Assembly (NCBI GenBank): GCA_900771425.1
Contig: CAAGNV010000076.1
Location: 1 to 26,252, forward strand
Source: Bacteroidaceae bacterium
Lineage (GTDB): Bacteria > Bacteroidota > Bacteroidia > Bacteroidales > Bacteroidaceae
Length of the DNA: 26,252 bases
Direction of reading: 5' to 3'
Shown here: positions 7,502 through 16,190 of the stretch, piece after piece
Numbering within the stretch: position 1 is the first letter of the stretch
How the letters are laid out: each line of letters opens with the position of its first letter
Made by a program: the position numbers and the translations under genes
The notes under the pieces: generated by a model
Database searches by the model: none
Seen by the model: only the letters and a program-made list of their open reading frames with translations
What the model was told of the DNA's origin: nothing

Positions 7502-8425
7502 TTAGATGATTTCGGAATATGTGCCGAAATAGTGAAACTCCTCACTCATGTCTTGTAGTTCGCACAGCATCGACGTGAACTTATTGCCGTAGATGGACGA
7601 TTCGATGTCGAAGTAAAAGCCCTGCTCGAAGTCGCGGCTTGCAAGGGGACGGCTGTCAAGGCGTAGCAAGTTGGCTCCGATGACATTCAGCTTTGACAGT
7701 ACGCTGAACAGGCTGCCTGGCTTGTTCTGGATAACCATCATGATGGTGGTGCGGTCGGCGCCAGGGTAAATCACGGCATCGCGGCTGACGCAGATGTAAC
7801 GTGCGTAACTGCTGCGGTCGTCGGTCGTGACGCGTACGCTGCGCACTATCGACAGGTTGTATGCTGTTAGCTGGTCATATATCGGGGCAGATGTGCCTTT
7901 GGCAGAATCTTCAATCTGGAGCAAGCCGAAACGGCAGAGACCTTGACTGACAGCCTTGGCAAGACTGTCAACATTCTGCATCGGCATGATGTTGGGCACT
8001 TCGAAGAGGCGCTCGGCTGCTATGGTGGCATTGCTGCTGTCGGTGTCACTGTCCGAACTCATGACTGCTACAGTGGCGCATCGTGGAAACGGCTGAGGCG
8101 GCAGGCTGGTCTGCTCCTGTATATGACGGTAGAGCGGGTAGGAGTCGCACACGAGCTGTGCCTCGTATAGTTTGCTCACGTCGAACATCGTGCGGTAGAG
8201 TGCACGGCCATATTCGCCGAGGTCGTCACCGAGGAAGTCGGTTACACGTGTAAGAATCTCACGTTCGCGGCGCTTGTCGTTCGTTGGCATGCCTTGCTCT
8301 TTCTTCACTTCTGCCACACCGCGTACTATGTCAAGCCGCTTCTTGATGAGGTCGAAAATCTGACGATCGACCACGTCTATCTGCTGGCGTAATGATGACT
8401 TGTCTTGATTCATGTCGTTATGCAT
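7502..8425 (-). CDS. Chorismate mutase with a shortened prephenate dehydratase-like segment and ACT domain
   Basis: The 307-aa protein has three parts. Residues about 8-95 are an AroQ-type chorismate mutase: R13, R30, K41, D50, R53, E54 and Q90 have the same spacing as the active-site residues R11, R28, K39, D48, R51, E52 and Q88 of the E. coli P-protein. Residues about 115-222 look like prephenate dehydratase, with 'GLLQIEDSAKGTSAPIYDQL' (167-186) matching the usual G-PIENS-G block, but only about 36 residues separate it from 'ARYICVSRD' (208-216), which aligns with the 'TRFLVLSR' block. Some 65 residues seem to be missing, and the catalytic Thr of TRF is Ala. Residues about 227-300 are an ACT domain with 'NKPGSLFSVLSKL' and 'LDSRPL' (ESRP-like Phe-binding motif). 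I expect chorismate-to-prephenate activity with amino acid feedback, and doubt dehydratase activity. A later start at 8413 is possible. Confidence 0.85.
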   Translation of the reverse strand: MHNDMNQDKSSLRQQIDVVDRQIFDLIKKRLDIVRGVAEVKKEQGMPTNDKRREREILTRVTDFLGDDLGEYGRALYRTMFDVSKLYEAQLVCDSYPLYRHIQEQTSLPPQPFPRCATVAVMSSDSDTDSSNATIAAERLFEVPNIMPMQNVDSLAKAVSQGLCRFGLLQIEDSAKGTSAPIYDQLTAYNLSIVRSVRVTTDDRSSYARYICVSRDAVIYPGADRTTIMMVIQNKPGSLFSVLSKLNVIGANLLRLDSRPLASRDFEQGFYFDIESSIYGNKFTSMLCELQDMSEEFHYFGTYSEII

Positions 8426-8455
8426 TTAGTGACGGAACAATCGGTAGCAAACGGC

Positions 8456-9283
8456 TTACCCACATTGTTCCTTTGCAATCCTGCCGTCACGCAGCAGTCG
8501 GCGCAGTGTGTCGGCATCGTCTGCCTGCATGGCGTCGCGGTACTGTGTGAGGTTGTCGATGATAGTAGATATCTCGCTTATGAGGTTGTCCTTGTTCTCA
8601 AGGAAGAGTTCTGTCCACATCTGCTCGTTGAGCCAAGCCACGCGTGTGAGGTCGCGGAAACTACCTGCGCTGTAACCCTTCTGACGTTGTGCCGATGGAC
8701 TCTTGACGTAAGCATTCGATACGACGTGGGCGAGCTGCGAGGTGAAGGCTATCATCTGGTCGTGGTCTTCGGCTGTAGTGAATACGAGACCCTTCAACTG
8801 CAGCGGCGCAAGGAGTTGCTTGAGACGGTCGTAGAGGTTGATGTCGTCGAACACTGGTGGCACGATTATCATCGTCGCACCGCTGAACATGGACGCACGC
8901 GAATACTTGAAACCCGAGAATTTCGTACCTGCCATGGGATGGGCACCTACGTATGTATAACCATGGGCAGCAGCAAGGTCGAAACCTGCCTTACATACCT
9001 TTCGCTTCGTGCCACAATCGTCTATCACGATGCAGTCCTTGCTGAATTGGCTGGCATGGTCTGACATGTACTTAATCGCTGCATCGGGATAAGTGGCAAC
9101 ATGTACCAACTGACACTTGCCTATCGTCTTGTCATCGAGCATACCGTCTGTTGCACCGGACAGAACGGCGAAGTCTGTGATGCTACGGTCGATGTCGTAG
9201 CCATAGACCGTAGCGCCTGCCTCCTTGTATGCCTTGGCTATGGAACCACCTATCAGTCCAAGTCCTACTACTCCTACAATCAT
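8456..9283 (-). CDS. tyrA: Prephenate dehydrogenase
   Basis: The 275-aa product starts with a Rossmann NAD(P)-binding motif, GLGLIGGS (7-14), and carries 'GAHPMAGTKFSGF' with the conserved histidine region near residue 115, both typical of TyrA. It oxidatively decarboxylates prephenate to 4-hydroxyphenylpyruvate in tyrosine synthesis. It has no ACT domain, so feedback control probably comes from the neighbours. Its ATG overlaps the DAHP synthase stop by 4 bp (translational coupling), and the chorismate mutase gene follows after 30 bp. Confidence 0.95.
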   Translation of the reverse strand: MIVGVVGLGLIGGSIAKAYKEAGATVYGYDIDRSITDFAVLSGATDGMLDDKTIGKCQLVHVATYPDAAIKYMSDHASQFSKDCIVIDDCGTKRKVCKAGFDLAAAHGYTYVGAHPMAGTKFSGFKYSRASMFSGATMIIVPPVFDDINLYDRLKQLLAPLQLKGLVFTTAEDHDQMIAFTSQLAHVVSNAYVKSPSAQRQKGYSAGSFRDLTRVAWLNEQMWTELFLENKDNLISEISTIIDNLTQYRDAMQADDADTLRRLLRDGRIAKEQCG

Positions 9284-10290
9284 AGAATCTCTCTTATAGT
9301 GAATACCTTCTTTGATACTTCATCGAACTGTTCGGGCGTAAGTGACTGCGCTCCGTCGCAGAGTGCGTGGATTGGGTCGTTGTGTACTTCGATTATGAGT
9401 CCGTCCGCTCCCGATGCCGTTGCTGCCATCGACATAGGCTTGACGAGGCGTGACTTGCCTGTGGCATGGCTTGGGTCAACAATGACAGGAAGGTGTGACA
9501 GTTCCTTGAGCATAGGAACGGCCGAGAGGTCGAGCACATTACGTGTATAGGTGTCGAAACTGCGGATACCACGCTCACAGAGTATGACGTTCTCGTTGCC
9601 TTCCGACATAATATATTCTGCACTCATCAGGAGTTCCTTCAATGTGTTTGCCAAGCCTCGCTTGAGAAGGATAGGGCGATTGAGACGTCCCAACTCTTTC
9701 AGGAGTTCAAAGTTCTGCATGTTGCGGGCACCGACCTGAATGAGGTCAACGTCATGGAAGAGATCGAGATGAGCAGCACTCATTATCTCAGTAACGATAG
9801 GCAGACCAGTTGCTTCACGTGCCTTGCGAAGGAGATTCAGACCTTCGCCGTGCAAGCCCTGAAAGTCGTATGGCGAGGTGCGAGGCTTGAATGCACCGCC
9901 ACGCAGAAGGGTTGCACCCGACTGCTTTACCGCCTTTGCTATCTCGATAATCTGGTCTTCGGATTCAACTGAACAAGGACCGGCAATGACGGCAAAGTTA
10001 CCACCGCCTATCTTTACCTTGTTGGCGCCTAAGCCGACCTCTACGACCGTGTCTTGTGGATGGAAACGGCGGTTGGCACACTTGAACGGTTCACTGATTC
10101 GGGTGACGTTGTCGATTATGTCGAGACCATTCAGAAGGTCTATATCAACCTTACTCGTGTCGCCGATAAGGCCTATGACTGTCTGAAACTGACCTTCGGA
10201 CACATGAACACCGAGTCCGAGCGACTTCAACCAATCTATGAGATTTGTCTTTTGGGCTTCTGTAACCCCACTTTTTAATACTGCTATCAT
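9280..10290 (-). CDS. aroF: 3-deoxy-7-phosphoheptulonate (DAHP) synthase, type I-beta
   Basis: The 336-aa enzyme catalyses the first shikimate pathway step, joining phosphoenolpyruvate and erythrose 4-phosphate. Residues 1-70 form a ferredoxin-like/ACT-type N-terminal regulatory domain, as in the Thermotoga-like subfamily. The barrel follows: GPCSVE (104-109) with the metal cysteine C106, 'LLRGGAFKPRTSPYDFQG', 'LLKRG', 'CERGIRSF', 'IVDPSHATG' with a metal-binding His. No chorismate mutase domain is fused to it, unlike some Bacteroides and Bacillus enzymes; that activity is in the gene two places downstream. It starts 51 bp after the putative porin gene, with no clear own promoter. Confidence 0.95.
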   Translation of the reverse strand: MIAVLKSGVTEAQKTNLIDWLKSLGLGVHVSEGQFQTVIGLIGDTSKVDIDLLNGLDIIDNVTRISEPFKCANRRFHPQDTVVEVGLGANKVKIGGGNFAVIAGPCSVESEDQIIEIAKAVKQSGATLLRGGAFKPRTSPYDFQGLHGEGLNLLRKAREATGLPIVTEIMSAAHLDLFHDVDLIQVGARNMQNFELLKELGRLNRPILLKRGLANTLKELLMSAEYIMSEGNENVILCERGIRSFDTYTRNVLDLSAVPMLKELSHLPVIVDPSHATGKSRLVKPMSMAATASGADGLIIEVHNDPIHALCDGAQSLTPEQFDEVSKKVFTIREIL

Positions 10291-10341
10291 ATCGTGTTTA
10301 TTGTTTTGTATGTTCTAAATTAGTCTTATATTTGTTCTGAA

Positions 10342-12438
10342 TCAGTCGTAGAAGTTCCAACTGATGCCCATACGCAGGCAGCTTGGGTTTACAGGATAAC
10401 CTGGTGCCCAGAAGTAACGACCGTCTGACTGGTTGGCATGATAGTATTCTACATAGAAACGAGTACGCTTGAGGTCGAAGTTGGCATAAGCGCTGAGGAT
10501 AGGATAGTTGCCTATCTTTATCTTGTTGTTGCTGTTCTGCGTCATGTACTGTCCCATCACAGGCGAATAGGCTGGTGCCGTGTATTCGGTGAAGTAGCGC
10601 ACGTCGCCTCCGATTTGGCAATTTAGCACCTTGGCTATCTTGAACTCAAGATATAGGTTGCTGAAAAGCGTCAGGGTAGGGAGGGGCAGTGGCGCACTGT
10701 GAGACGTGTGCTGATAAGTAACCTCGTTGTCAAGATGGACGGGACCGAACTTAAAGTCCTGGCGTAAGTTGGCACTAATCACCTGAATATCGCCGGAGTA
10801 TTGCTTTGGCGTGATGTTGTGGGTATATCGCAGAAGAGGATTGTCTTCGACATTGCTTGCCGTAGAGAGAGCTCCGCTGTCGGTGAAGTACGTGAAGTTC
10901 TTTATGTTCTCGAAACCTACAGTGAGCGTGGTCTTAGTCTTGGGCACGTGAATGGTTCCCATTATGCGTGAACGGGTTTGTCGGGCCATGTCATCAATGT
11001 CCCACCAAGCATGCTTTGAATGGTAGTGGCGCATATAATAGCTCGGTGTCTTGCTCTGGATGAATGCTTCGACTTGTACTTGTGCCGTATCTCCTAATAC
11101 CGGCAGGTTCAGTTCGCCTTGGCCTTTAACGTCGAAGTCGCCGGCATTGTCGCCTGCTGTAATCACTTCTGCTGATACGTTGTAGTGCAGCATTGTGCCT
11201 TGTGTACGGATAATTTGACCACCGATGAGTACGCTCGATTCCGAATTCTCGTTCATCAATTGATGTTTTCTGATTACCTTGTTGAGATCTTCGATGGTGA
11301 GTCCGTCGCCGTCTATCATCTTGTAGCGGCGATGGTCAAAACCAACGTAGGCATTGATGCCTGCCACGGCATACTTGTTGAATCCCTCGCGCAAGGACAG
11401 ACCTATCACATTCTTCAGTTGTAAGTACTGCGTCTTGTCGTTGGTAGAGTCACCCGGCAGATACGTATATGTGTGGTAGTTTGCAGGCGTGTTGTATGCG
11501 ATGTACCTGCGTTTCATGCTTTGTACGTGCAATGTGTGGAATATGCTTGTCACAGGCACGAAAGTATCGGACACTTTGACTGAGTCACTGTCGGTACGGT
11601 AGAAACCGATGTTGTATCGATGGTTGAAGTGAACGATGTCGTGGTCTTGGCGTCCCCATGTCTGTGTCATGACGGTAGGGATGTCGTTTGAGTCGAAACT
11701 TTTCTTTTGGTTTTCTGGCTTGGTTATGTATTCTTCGTTTATGATACCTCCGTTTTCGCCTTCTTTCATGTGGTTGTGAGTGTAGTAGAAGTGGAAGTCG
11801 TAGCGGTCGCCGAGGTAAGATGCAAAGGCTGACGTACCCATGTGTGCTGTCGATTGGTTCGTATAATAACCTTCGCCGTAGATATAATCGAAGATGGCAC
11901 CGAAGTTGATGCGCTTGCCTGCGTTGGTCGTGAACGTAACCTTGATGTGTGAATCGCCGCTCTGCTTGTCACCACACCATGAATAGTCTGCGTTGAGAAA
12001 TGGTGACTTCGTGTTGTAGAAACGGAATTGTGGCGTGGATATGAAGAACTGGTCGAACGGATTGATGAATATGAATTCGTCGCCTTCCTTACGCTCCATA
12101 TACACACGGTTTAGTCGCGGTGTGCCGAGGTTGCCGAGATGGTTGAAGTGGCCGTTGGCTCCTTCGTTCAGTGTCCGCGACGGATATAGTGCCGTGATGG
12201 TATCAACGTATGTGTCTGTGCGATTGCCGTATGTGGGGTCGATGTTCCATGCCTTTACATCTACGGGCACGAGTTTGTGCTTGTCTTCCTCTTCGTCGTC
12301 ATCGCCAGTGAAAGGGTCGTCTGGGGTCATTGTCTTATCGGTATTTGACTCCAACCCGCCGACGATACGCTGGGCTGAAGCCAAATATGTTGAGATTGTA
12401 AATAATATGACGAAAAGTGACAGTAGTTTATAATGCAT
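10342..12438 (-). CDS. Putative outer-membrane porin (Porin_10 type)
   Basis: The 698-aa product has a signal peptide (MHYKLLSLFVILFTISTYLA, cleaved near ASA-Q), then a short acidic linker (DPFTGDDDEEEDKHK, about residues 41-55), then a long alternating hydrophobic/polar sequence ending in 'RMGISWNFYD'. The aromatic residue near the end and the lack of membrane helices fit an outer-membrane beta-barrel. Length and blocks such as 'NLGTPRLNRVYMER' and 'FRFYNTKSPF' match the putative porin family of Bacteroidetes. Substrate is unknown. It starts 25 bp after the 98-aa gene and precedes the aromatic genes. Confidence 0.85.
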   Translation of the reverse strand: MHYKLLSLFVILFTISTYLASAQRIVGGLESNTDKTMTPDDPFTGDDDEEEDKHKLVPVDVKAWNIDPTYGNRTDTYVDTITALYPSRTLNEGANGHFNHLGNLGTPRLNRVYMERKEGDEFIFINPFDQFFISTPQFRFYNTKSPFLNADYSWCGDKQSGDSHIKVTFTTNAGKRINFGAIFDYIYGEGYYTNQSTAHMGTSAFASYLGDRYDFHFYYTHNHMKEGENGGIINEEYITKPENQKKSFDSNDIPTVMTQTWGRQDHDIVHFNHRYNIGFYRTDSDSVKVSDTFVPVTSIFHTLHVQSMKRRYIAYNTPANYHTYTYLPGDSTNDKTQYLQLKNVIGLSLREGFNKYAVAGINAYVGFDHRRYKMIDGDGLTIEDLNKVIRKHQLMNENSESSVLIGGQIIRTQGTMLHYNVSAEVITAGDNAGDFDVKGQGELNLPVLGDTAQVQVEAFIQSKTPSYYMRHYHSKHAWWDIDDMARQTRSRIMGTIHVPKTKTTLTVGFENIKNFTYFTDSGALSTASNVEDNPLLRYTHNITPKQYSGDIQVISANLRQDFKFGPVHLDNEVTYQHTSHSAPLPLPTLTLFSNLYLEFKIAKVLNCQIGGDVRYFTEYTAPAYSPVMGQYMTQNSNNKIKIGNYPILSAYANFDLKRTRFYVEYYHANQSDGRYFWAPGYPVNPSCLRMGISWNFYD

Positions 12439-12463
12439 GATTCACTATCCTTGATTGAATGAG

Positions 12464-12760
12464 TTAGAACATAAAGCGTAGGAAGAATTCGATAATCTTG
12501 ATAATCATGGCTCCGAATCCTACGCAGAAGAAGAGTGTGCGCTGTTCTGGCATGGCAAAGTAGATGACCACGGCTGCCACGAATCCAATCATGAACACTA
12601 CGTTCAGTATCTTTCGTGCTGTTGCTATCCTGTTGGCGCGGTGAGTCGAGAGCGAACGTGTCCCGTGCCGACGGTGCGCCCCGTCTGCCACTTCCTTGCC
12701 CTTGTTCTTGTCGGCTTCGAGTGCCTCTGCTATGATTTGGTCTATCTCGTTGGTCTTCAT
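12464..12760 (-). CDS. Small two-helix membrane protein, function unknown
   Basis: The 98-aa product has a charged N-terminal half (many K, E, R, H up to residue 48) and two predicted membrane helices, about residues 51-70 (ILNVVFMIGFVAAVVIYFAM) and 74-95. I do not recognise the family. It sits 14 bp after the DUF4468 gene and 25 bp before the putative porin, which suggests a shared transcript and perhaps a role at the envelope. Confidence 0.75.
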   Translation of the reverse strand: MKTNEIDQIIAEALEADKNKGKEVADGAHRRHGTRSLSTHRANRIATARKILNVVFMIGFVAAVVIYFAMPEQRTLFFCVGFGAMIIKIIEFFLRFMF

Positions 12761-12774
12761 TTGCCGTTCACCTC

Positions 12775-13413
12775 TTATTTGCTGATTGTTCCTTCGATGT
12801 CCTTGAAGAGTTGGTCTTTAACGTCGATTGTCTTAATACGGAACTTTCCGCTTACGCGCATGAGCTTGCCTTTCTTTGTGATGGCTTCCTTATCGGTAAT
12901 CCATTCTTCTGCTGTGATGCGCTCCATGTTGTCAGTAAGCAAATATGTAAATACAATGTTGGTCATTGTCGCTGTGACCTTTCCGTCCTGAATGTCGAGG
13001 TTGAGGTTGTAGTTGATGACGGTGTAGTCCTTTGCCAACAGTTTGTTTGAGAATACCTGTTCTTCGTTTCCTGTGCATGTGATGCGGGCTGCATTTGGAT
13101 CTGTCATGGTCACGGCAGAGTATTCGAGGTTCTTGTAGTATGCAGGCTCGTTCCACTGTCCAAATTCGGAATTGGCCATGAATCGAAGGCTTGCCCATGA
13201 ACTCAGCGACTTGCACAGTTCTGCCTTGCTCTTGCCTGGGGCACTGAATGTCTGTGTGAATACTACTTTGCCGTCGATTTCAGGCACGGCTCCCTGCATG
13301 TATGCGGTGTTGTCTGTTTGAGTTGTTTTTGTACGGTTGCCGAAAAGTGTTCTCTGTGCGCTTGATGGCAATGCCAATGTGAGTATAAGCGCTAATGCAA
13401 TTACTTTCTTCAT
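12775..13413 (-). CDS. Secreted DUF4468-domain protein
   Basis: The 212-aa product has a signal peptide (MKKVIALALILTLALPSSAQ) followed by a DUF4468-like region, 'KVVFTQTFSAPGKSKAELCKSLSSWA', about residues 49-75. The remainder is mixed alpha/beta with 'MERITAEEW' near residue 165. The domain is common in Bacteroidetes and has no known function. It is the first gene of the run that continues to FeoAB. Confidence 0.8.
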   Translation of the reverse strand: MKKVIALALILTLALPSSAQRTLFGNRTKTTQTDNTAYMQGAVPEIDGKVVFTQTFSAPGKSKAELCKSLSSWASLRFMANSEFGQWNEPAYYKNLEYSAVTMTDPNAARITCTGNEEQVFSNKLLAKDYTVINYNLNLDIQDGKVTATMTNIVFTYLLTDNMERITAEEWITDKEAITKKGKLMRVSGKFRIKTIDVKDQLFKDIEGTISK

Positions 13414-13478
13414 GATTATTTGGATTATGTTAGTTCGTTATTAAATATATTAATGTTTCTTTTGTCTTGAATGGATTG

Positions 13479-13486
13479 CAAAAGTA
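13479..13486 (-). promoter_or_regulatory. -7 element of the DUF4468-led run
   Basis: On the minus strand this reads TACTTTTG, matching TAnnTTTG, about 65 bp upstream of the DUF4468 start. The upstream TTG element is poorly placed (23 bp away at 13510), so the call rests on the -7 box alone. Confidence 0.5.
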
Positions 13487-13555
13487 GTTATTATTTTTCA
13501 ATTTAGTACCAACGGCAGTCATAAAAATACTTAAAGCCGTAGATTTTGACTGGTA

Positions 13556-14788
13556 TCACTGCAAGAGTTTCTCCAGTTCCTTGAGTTCTTTGCCTTTGTT
13601 TAGCTTGTAATACGCCTCGCTGAGGTTGGTTAGCCATAACTTTGTTTCGTCGGGCTTGATAGCACGGGCTTTTTCAAGTACTTCCATTGCCTTTGTGTAC
13701 AGCTGCGTTTGCTTTTTCCTTGACTGCTGATACTGCTTTGTCCCGACTTTGGCCTTGTTGCTATGGTAGGCATCGTGGGCTTGAGTCACGTATATTTCAC
13801 CCATGCTGCTCAGTGCCTCTGCGTTGTCGTCATTGATGTATAGTGCCTGTTCGTATGCGTGAATGGCCTCGTCCCATTGCTCCTCGCATTGCAGGCATTT
13901 GCCTTTGATGTACCATAACTGCGCATTTTCCGGCTCTCGGTCCAATTGACTGTTTATGACGGCGAGTGCCTCGTCGTATTCGTTGTGGTCGATGTAATAG
14001 TGGATAAGTGTCAGGTAGAAATAGTCCTTCATAGGGTCTTTCTCCCATCCTGATTGCAGATATGTCAGGGCTGTCAGGGTGTCGCCGGTGGCCATGTATG
14101 TCTTGCTTGCTATCTGGTGCAGAAGACTTGTATGGGTCGTGTCGTCATTACACATGGGCAGGTATGTCTTCACGGCTGTATAGTTTTCTGCTCCGTATGC
14201 CGAAAACACTGCCAGCGAATAGATGTTGCGCTCTTGTGCTGTGTCGTTGTTTGCAATGAGGGGCGAGTCCTTTGTGCCGATATACATGTCGATAAATCGC
14301 AGGGCATCTTTGTAGTTCTGCTTCTTGTAGAAGTAAATGCCAGCGCTTCGCATGTTTCTGCGGTAAAACTGCAGCCGTTCCTTGATGTTCTCGGTGTAGC
14401 GTGGACGTATTCGCCCCTTCTTGTCGGGCTGTACGTCGATGCTGTCGCACAGGATTCCTAACTGATACACGCGGTAAATCTGGTTGAGAAACGCTGTAGT
14501 GTCGGGCTTGTTGTTGAGGAATATCTTTCTGTTCTCGGCTTCGGCAAGATGGTGCACGACGTTCATGTGTATGTTGTTTATCTCGGCATCCTGACTTGCT
14601 TCTGCGTATTTCTCCTTTGCCTGCTTTATCTGATTGTCTGCCTGTGCGTAGTTCTTTGACTTTAGACTTGCCTTCACTTCTTTCATCAATGCCTTGCGGT
14701 TGAACGCATCGTCAGGCTGTTCGTCCTTGGCGTGTGACGGAAGGACGAACATTAGTGTAAGTGTGAATATGAATACAAGTCTTGTCAT
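13556..14788 (-). CDS. Secreted TPR-repeat protein
   Basis: The 410-aa product starts MTRLVFIFTLTLMFVLPSHA, a clean signal peptide cleaved before KDEQ. A helical, charged region follows (KALMKEVKASLKSKNYAQAD). Tetratricopeptide repeats are clear in the C-terminal half: 'YDEALAVINSQLDREPENAQ', then 'WDEAIHAYEQALYINDDNAEA', then 'AMEVLEKARAIKPDETKLW'. It is probably a periplasmic scaffold; partners are unknown. A longer frame reaches 15070, but it overlaps the methyltransferase gene and would translate the 22-bp repeat array, so I chose 14788. The gene follows the methyltransferase by 142 bp, all of it repeat array and leader, without a recognisable promoter. Confidence 0.85.
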   Translation of the reverse strand: MTRLVFIFTLTLMFVLPSHAKDEQPDDAFNRKALMKEVKASLKSKNYAQADNQIKQAKEKYAEASQDAEINNIHMNVVHHLAEAENRKIFLNNKPDTTAFLNQIYRVYQLGILCDSIDVQPDKKGRIRPRYTENIKERLQFYRRNMRSAGIYFYKKQNYKDALRFIDMYIGTKDSPLIANNDTAQERNIYSLAVFSAYGAENYTAVKTYLPMCNDDTTHTSLLHQIASKTYMATGDTLTALTYLQSGWEKDPMKDYFYLTLIHYYIDHNEYDEALAVINSQLDREPENAQLWYIKGKCLQCEEQWDEAIHAYEQALYINDDNAEALSSMGEIYVTQAHDAYHSNKAKVGTKQYQQSRKKQTQLYTKAMEVLEKARAIKPDETKLWLTNLSEAYYKLNKGKELKELEKLLQ

Positions 14789-14812
14789 TCTTTTGTATGT
14801 TTTGCTTGTTGC

Positions 14813-14912
14813 GTACGGTGTTGTTGGCAATAATGTACGGTGTCGTTGGCAATAATGTATGGTGTCGTTGGCAATAATGTACGGTGTCGTTGACCATAAT
14901 GTATGGTCTCGT
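14813..14912. repeat. 22-bp tandem repeat (array C, five units)
   Basis: GTAC or GTAT cores stand at 14813, 14835, 14857, 14879 and 14901, exactly 22 bp apart. Each is followed by GGTGTCGTTG or a close variant, and by CAATAAT or CATAAT. The array fills most of the gap between the methyltransferase and TPR genes, which run in the same direction, so it is probably transcribed as part of the leader or spacer of the TPR message. Confidence 0.92.
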
Positions 14913-14930
14913 TTCCCGATGCGTGCTTGC

Positions 14931-16163
14931 TTATTCGACATAGAGTACCAGTCCCTTGAGGTATTCGCCTTCTGGGTGGTAGATGTTGATAGGGTGGTCG
15001 GCTGGTTGGTGCAGCTGGTGCAGTATGCGGACTTTGCGCCCTGCCTGTGCTGCAGCAGTGAATACTGCATTGCGGAAATTGTCTTTTGTCACTACCTGCG
15101 AACAGCTGAACGTGAAGAGTATGCCGCCTGGCTTGATTTTCTCGAATGCTTTCTGGTTGAGGCGTGTGTAGCCTTTCAGTGCATTGCGCAGTGCGTCCTT
15201 GTGCTTGGCGAATGCCGGTGGATCGAGAATGATGAGGTCGTATGTCGTTCCTTCAGGTGATGCTGATGCGTTTGCTGCTGAATCATTTGTGGTATCTGCA
15301 GTACCGATTGCGTCAAGGAACTTGAATGCATCTTCTGCAAAAGCCTGATGGCGGGGGTCTGCAGGGAAGTTGAGTTGGACATTGGCATTGGTCAGGTCGA
15401 TGGCTTTCTGTGATGAATCGACGCTATGCACGAGTTTGGCTCCGCCTCGCATTGCATAGAACGAGAAACCTCCGGTGTAGCAGAACATGTTGAGTACGGT
15501 GCGTCCTTTGCTGTAATGTTCGAGCAACTTGCGGTTGTCGCGTTGGTCAACGAAGAAACCTGTCTTTTGTCCGCGAAGCCAGTCAACGTGGAATTTGAGC
15601 CCGTTCTCTACGGCAATGTCTTCCTTGCTGCCGCCGAGCAGGAAACCGTTCTCTTGTCCGAGGTCAGCCTTGAATGGCAGTGTGGTCTCTGACTTGTAGA
15701 AGATGTTCTCGATGTCGCCTTCCATGACTGTCTTTAGGGCTTCGGCTACTGTCTTGCGGTCAACGTGCATTCCGACTGAATGGGCTTGCATGACGGCTGT
15801 CTTGCCGTAGATGTCGATGACGAGCCCCGGCAGGTTATCTCCTTCGCCATGAACCAGGCGGTATGTGTTGTTCGCTGGATTGTCTGCAACTCCGATGCAT
15901 CGGCGTGCGTCGAGTGCGACTGCGAGTCGGTGCTCGTAGAATTGCTGGTCGATGGTCTCTTGGTCGAACGATAGTACGCGAACCATGATGGAACCGATCT
16001 GGTAGTGACCTGTAGCTATGTATTGTCGGTCGCTCGTGAGTACTTCTACTACTTCGCCTTCTTCGATGTCGTCGTCGGCACGTGCTATGGCGCCTGAGAA
16101 AATCCATGGGTGAAAGCGCTTGAGCGATTCTTCTTTTCCTCGTTTTAGGTAAATATGTTTCAT
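14931..16163 (-). CDS. rlmI: RlmI-like class I SAM-dependent 23S rRNA methyltransferase
   Basis: The 410-aa enzyme has an N-terminal PUA-like RNA-binding domain (residues 1-75; 'RFHPWIFSGAI'), a linker with 'YRLVHGEGDNLPGLVIDIYG', and a Rossmann methyltransferase domain with motif I 'FCYTGGFS' (227-234) and motif IV 'DPPAF' (314-318). This matches the RlmI/RlmK-L family that makes 5-methylcytosine in 23S rRNA; the exact target base is inferred. An Ala/Ser/Thr-rich insertion (about 286-306, 'TADTTNDSAANASASPEG') just before motif IV is unusual. The gene lies 27 bp after the exonuclease gene, in the same run. Confidence 0.9.
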   Translation of the reverse strand: MKHIYLKRGKEESLKRFHPWIFSGAIARADDDIEEGEVVEVLTSDRQYIATGHYQIGSIMVRVLSFDQETIDQQFYEHRLAVALDARRCIGVADNPANNTYRLVHGEGDNLPGLVIDIYGKTAVMQAHSVGMHVDRKTVAEALKTVMEGDIENIFYKSETTLPFKADLGQENGFLLGGSKEDIAVENGLKFHVDWLRGQKTGFFVDQRDNRKLLEHYSKGRTVLNMFCYTGGFSFYAMRGGAKLVHSVDSSQKAIDLTNANVQLNFPADPRHQAFAEDAFKFLDAIGTADTTNDSAANASASPEGTTYDLIILDPPAFAKHKDALRNALKGYTRLNQKAFEKIKPGGILFTFSCSQVVTKDNFRNAVFTAAAQAGRKVRILHQLHQPADHPINIYHPEGEYLKGLVLYVE

Positions 16164-16190
16164 AAAGTCTGAACTATCTATTCGTATTGC

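Noticed and set aside
14789..15070. 94-residue extension of the TPR protein
   Set aside because: It would translate array C and overlap the methyltransferase; the signal peptide begins at 14788.
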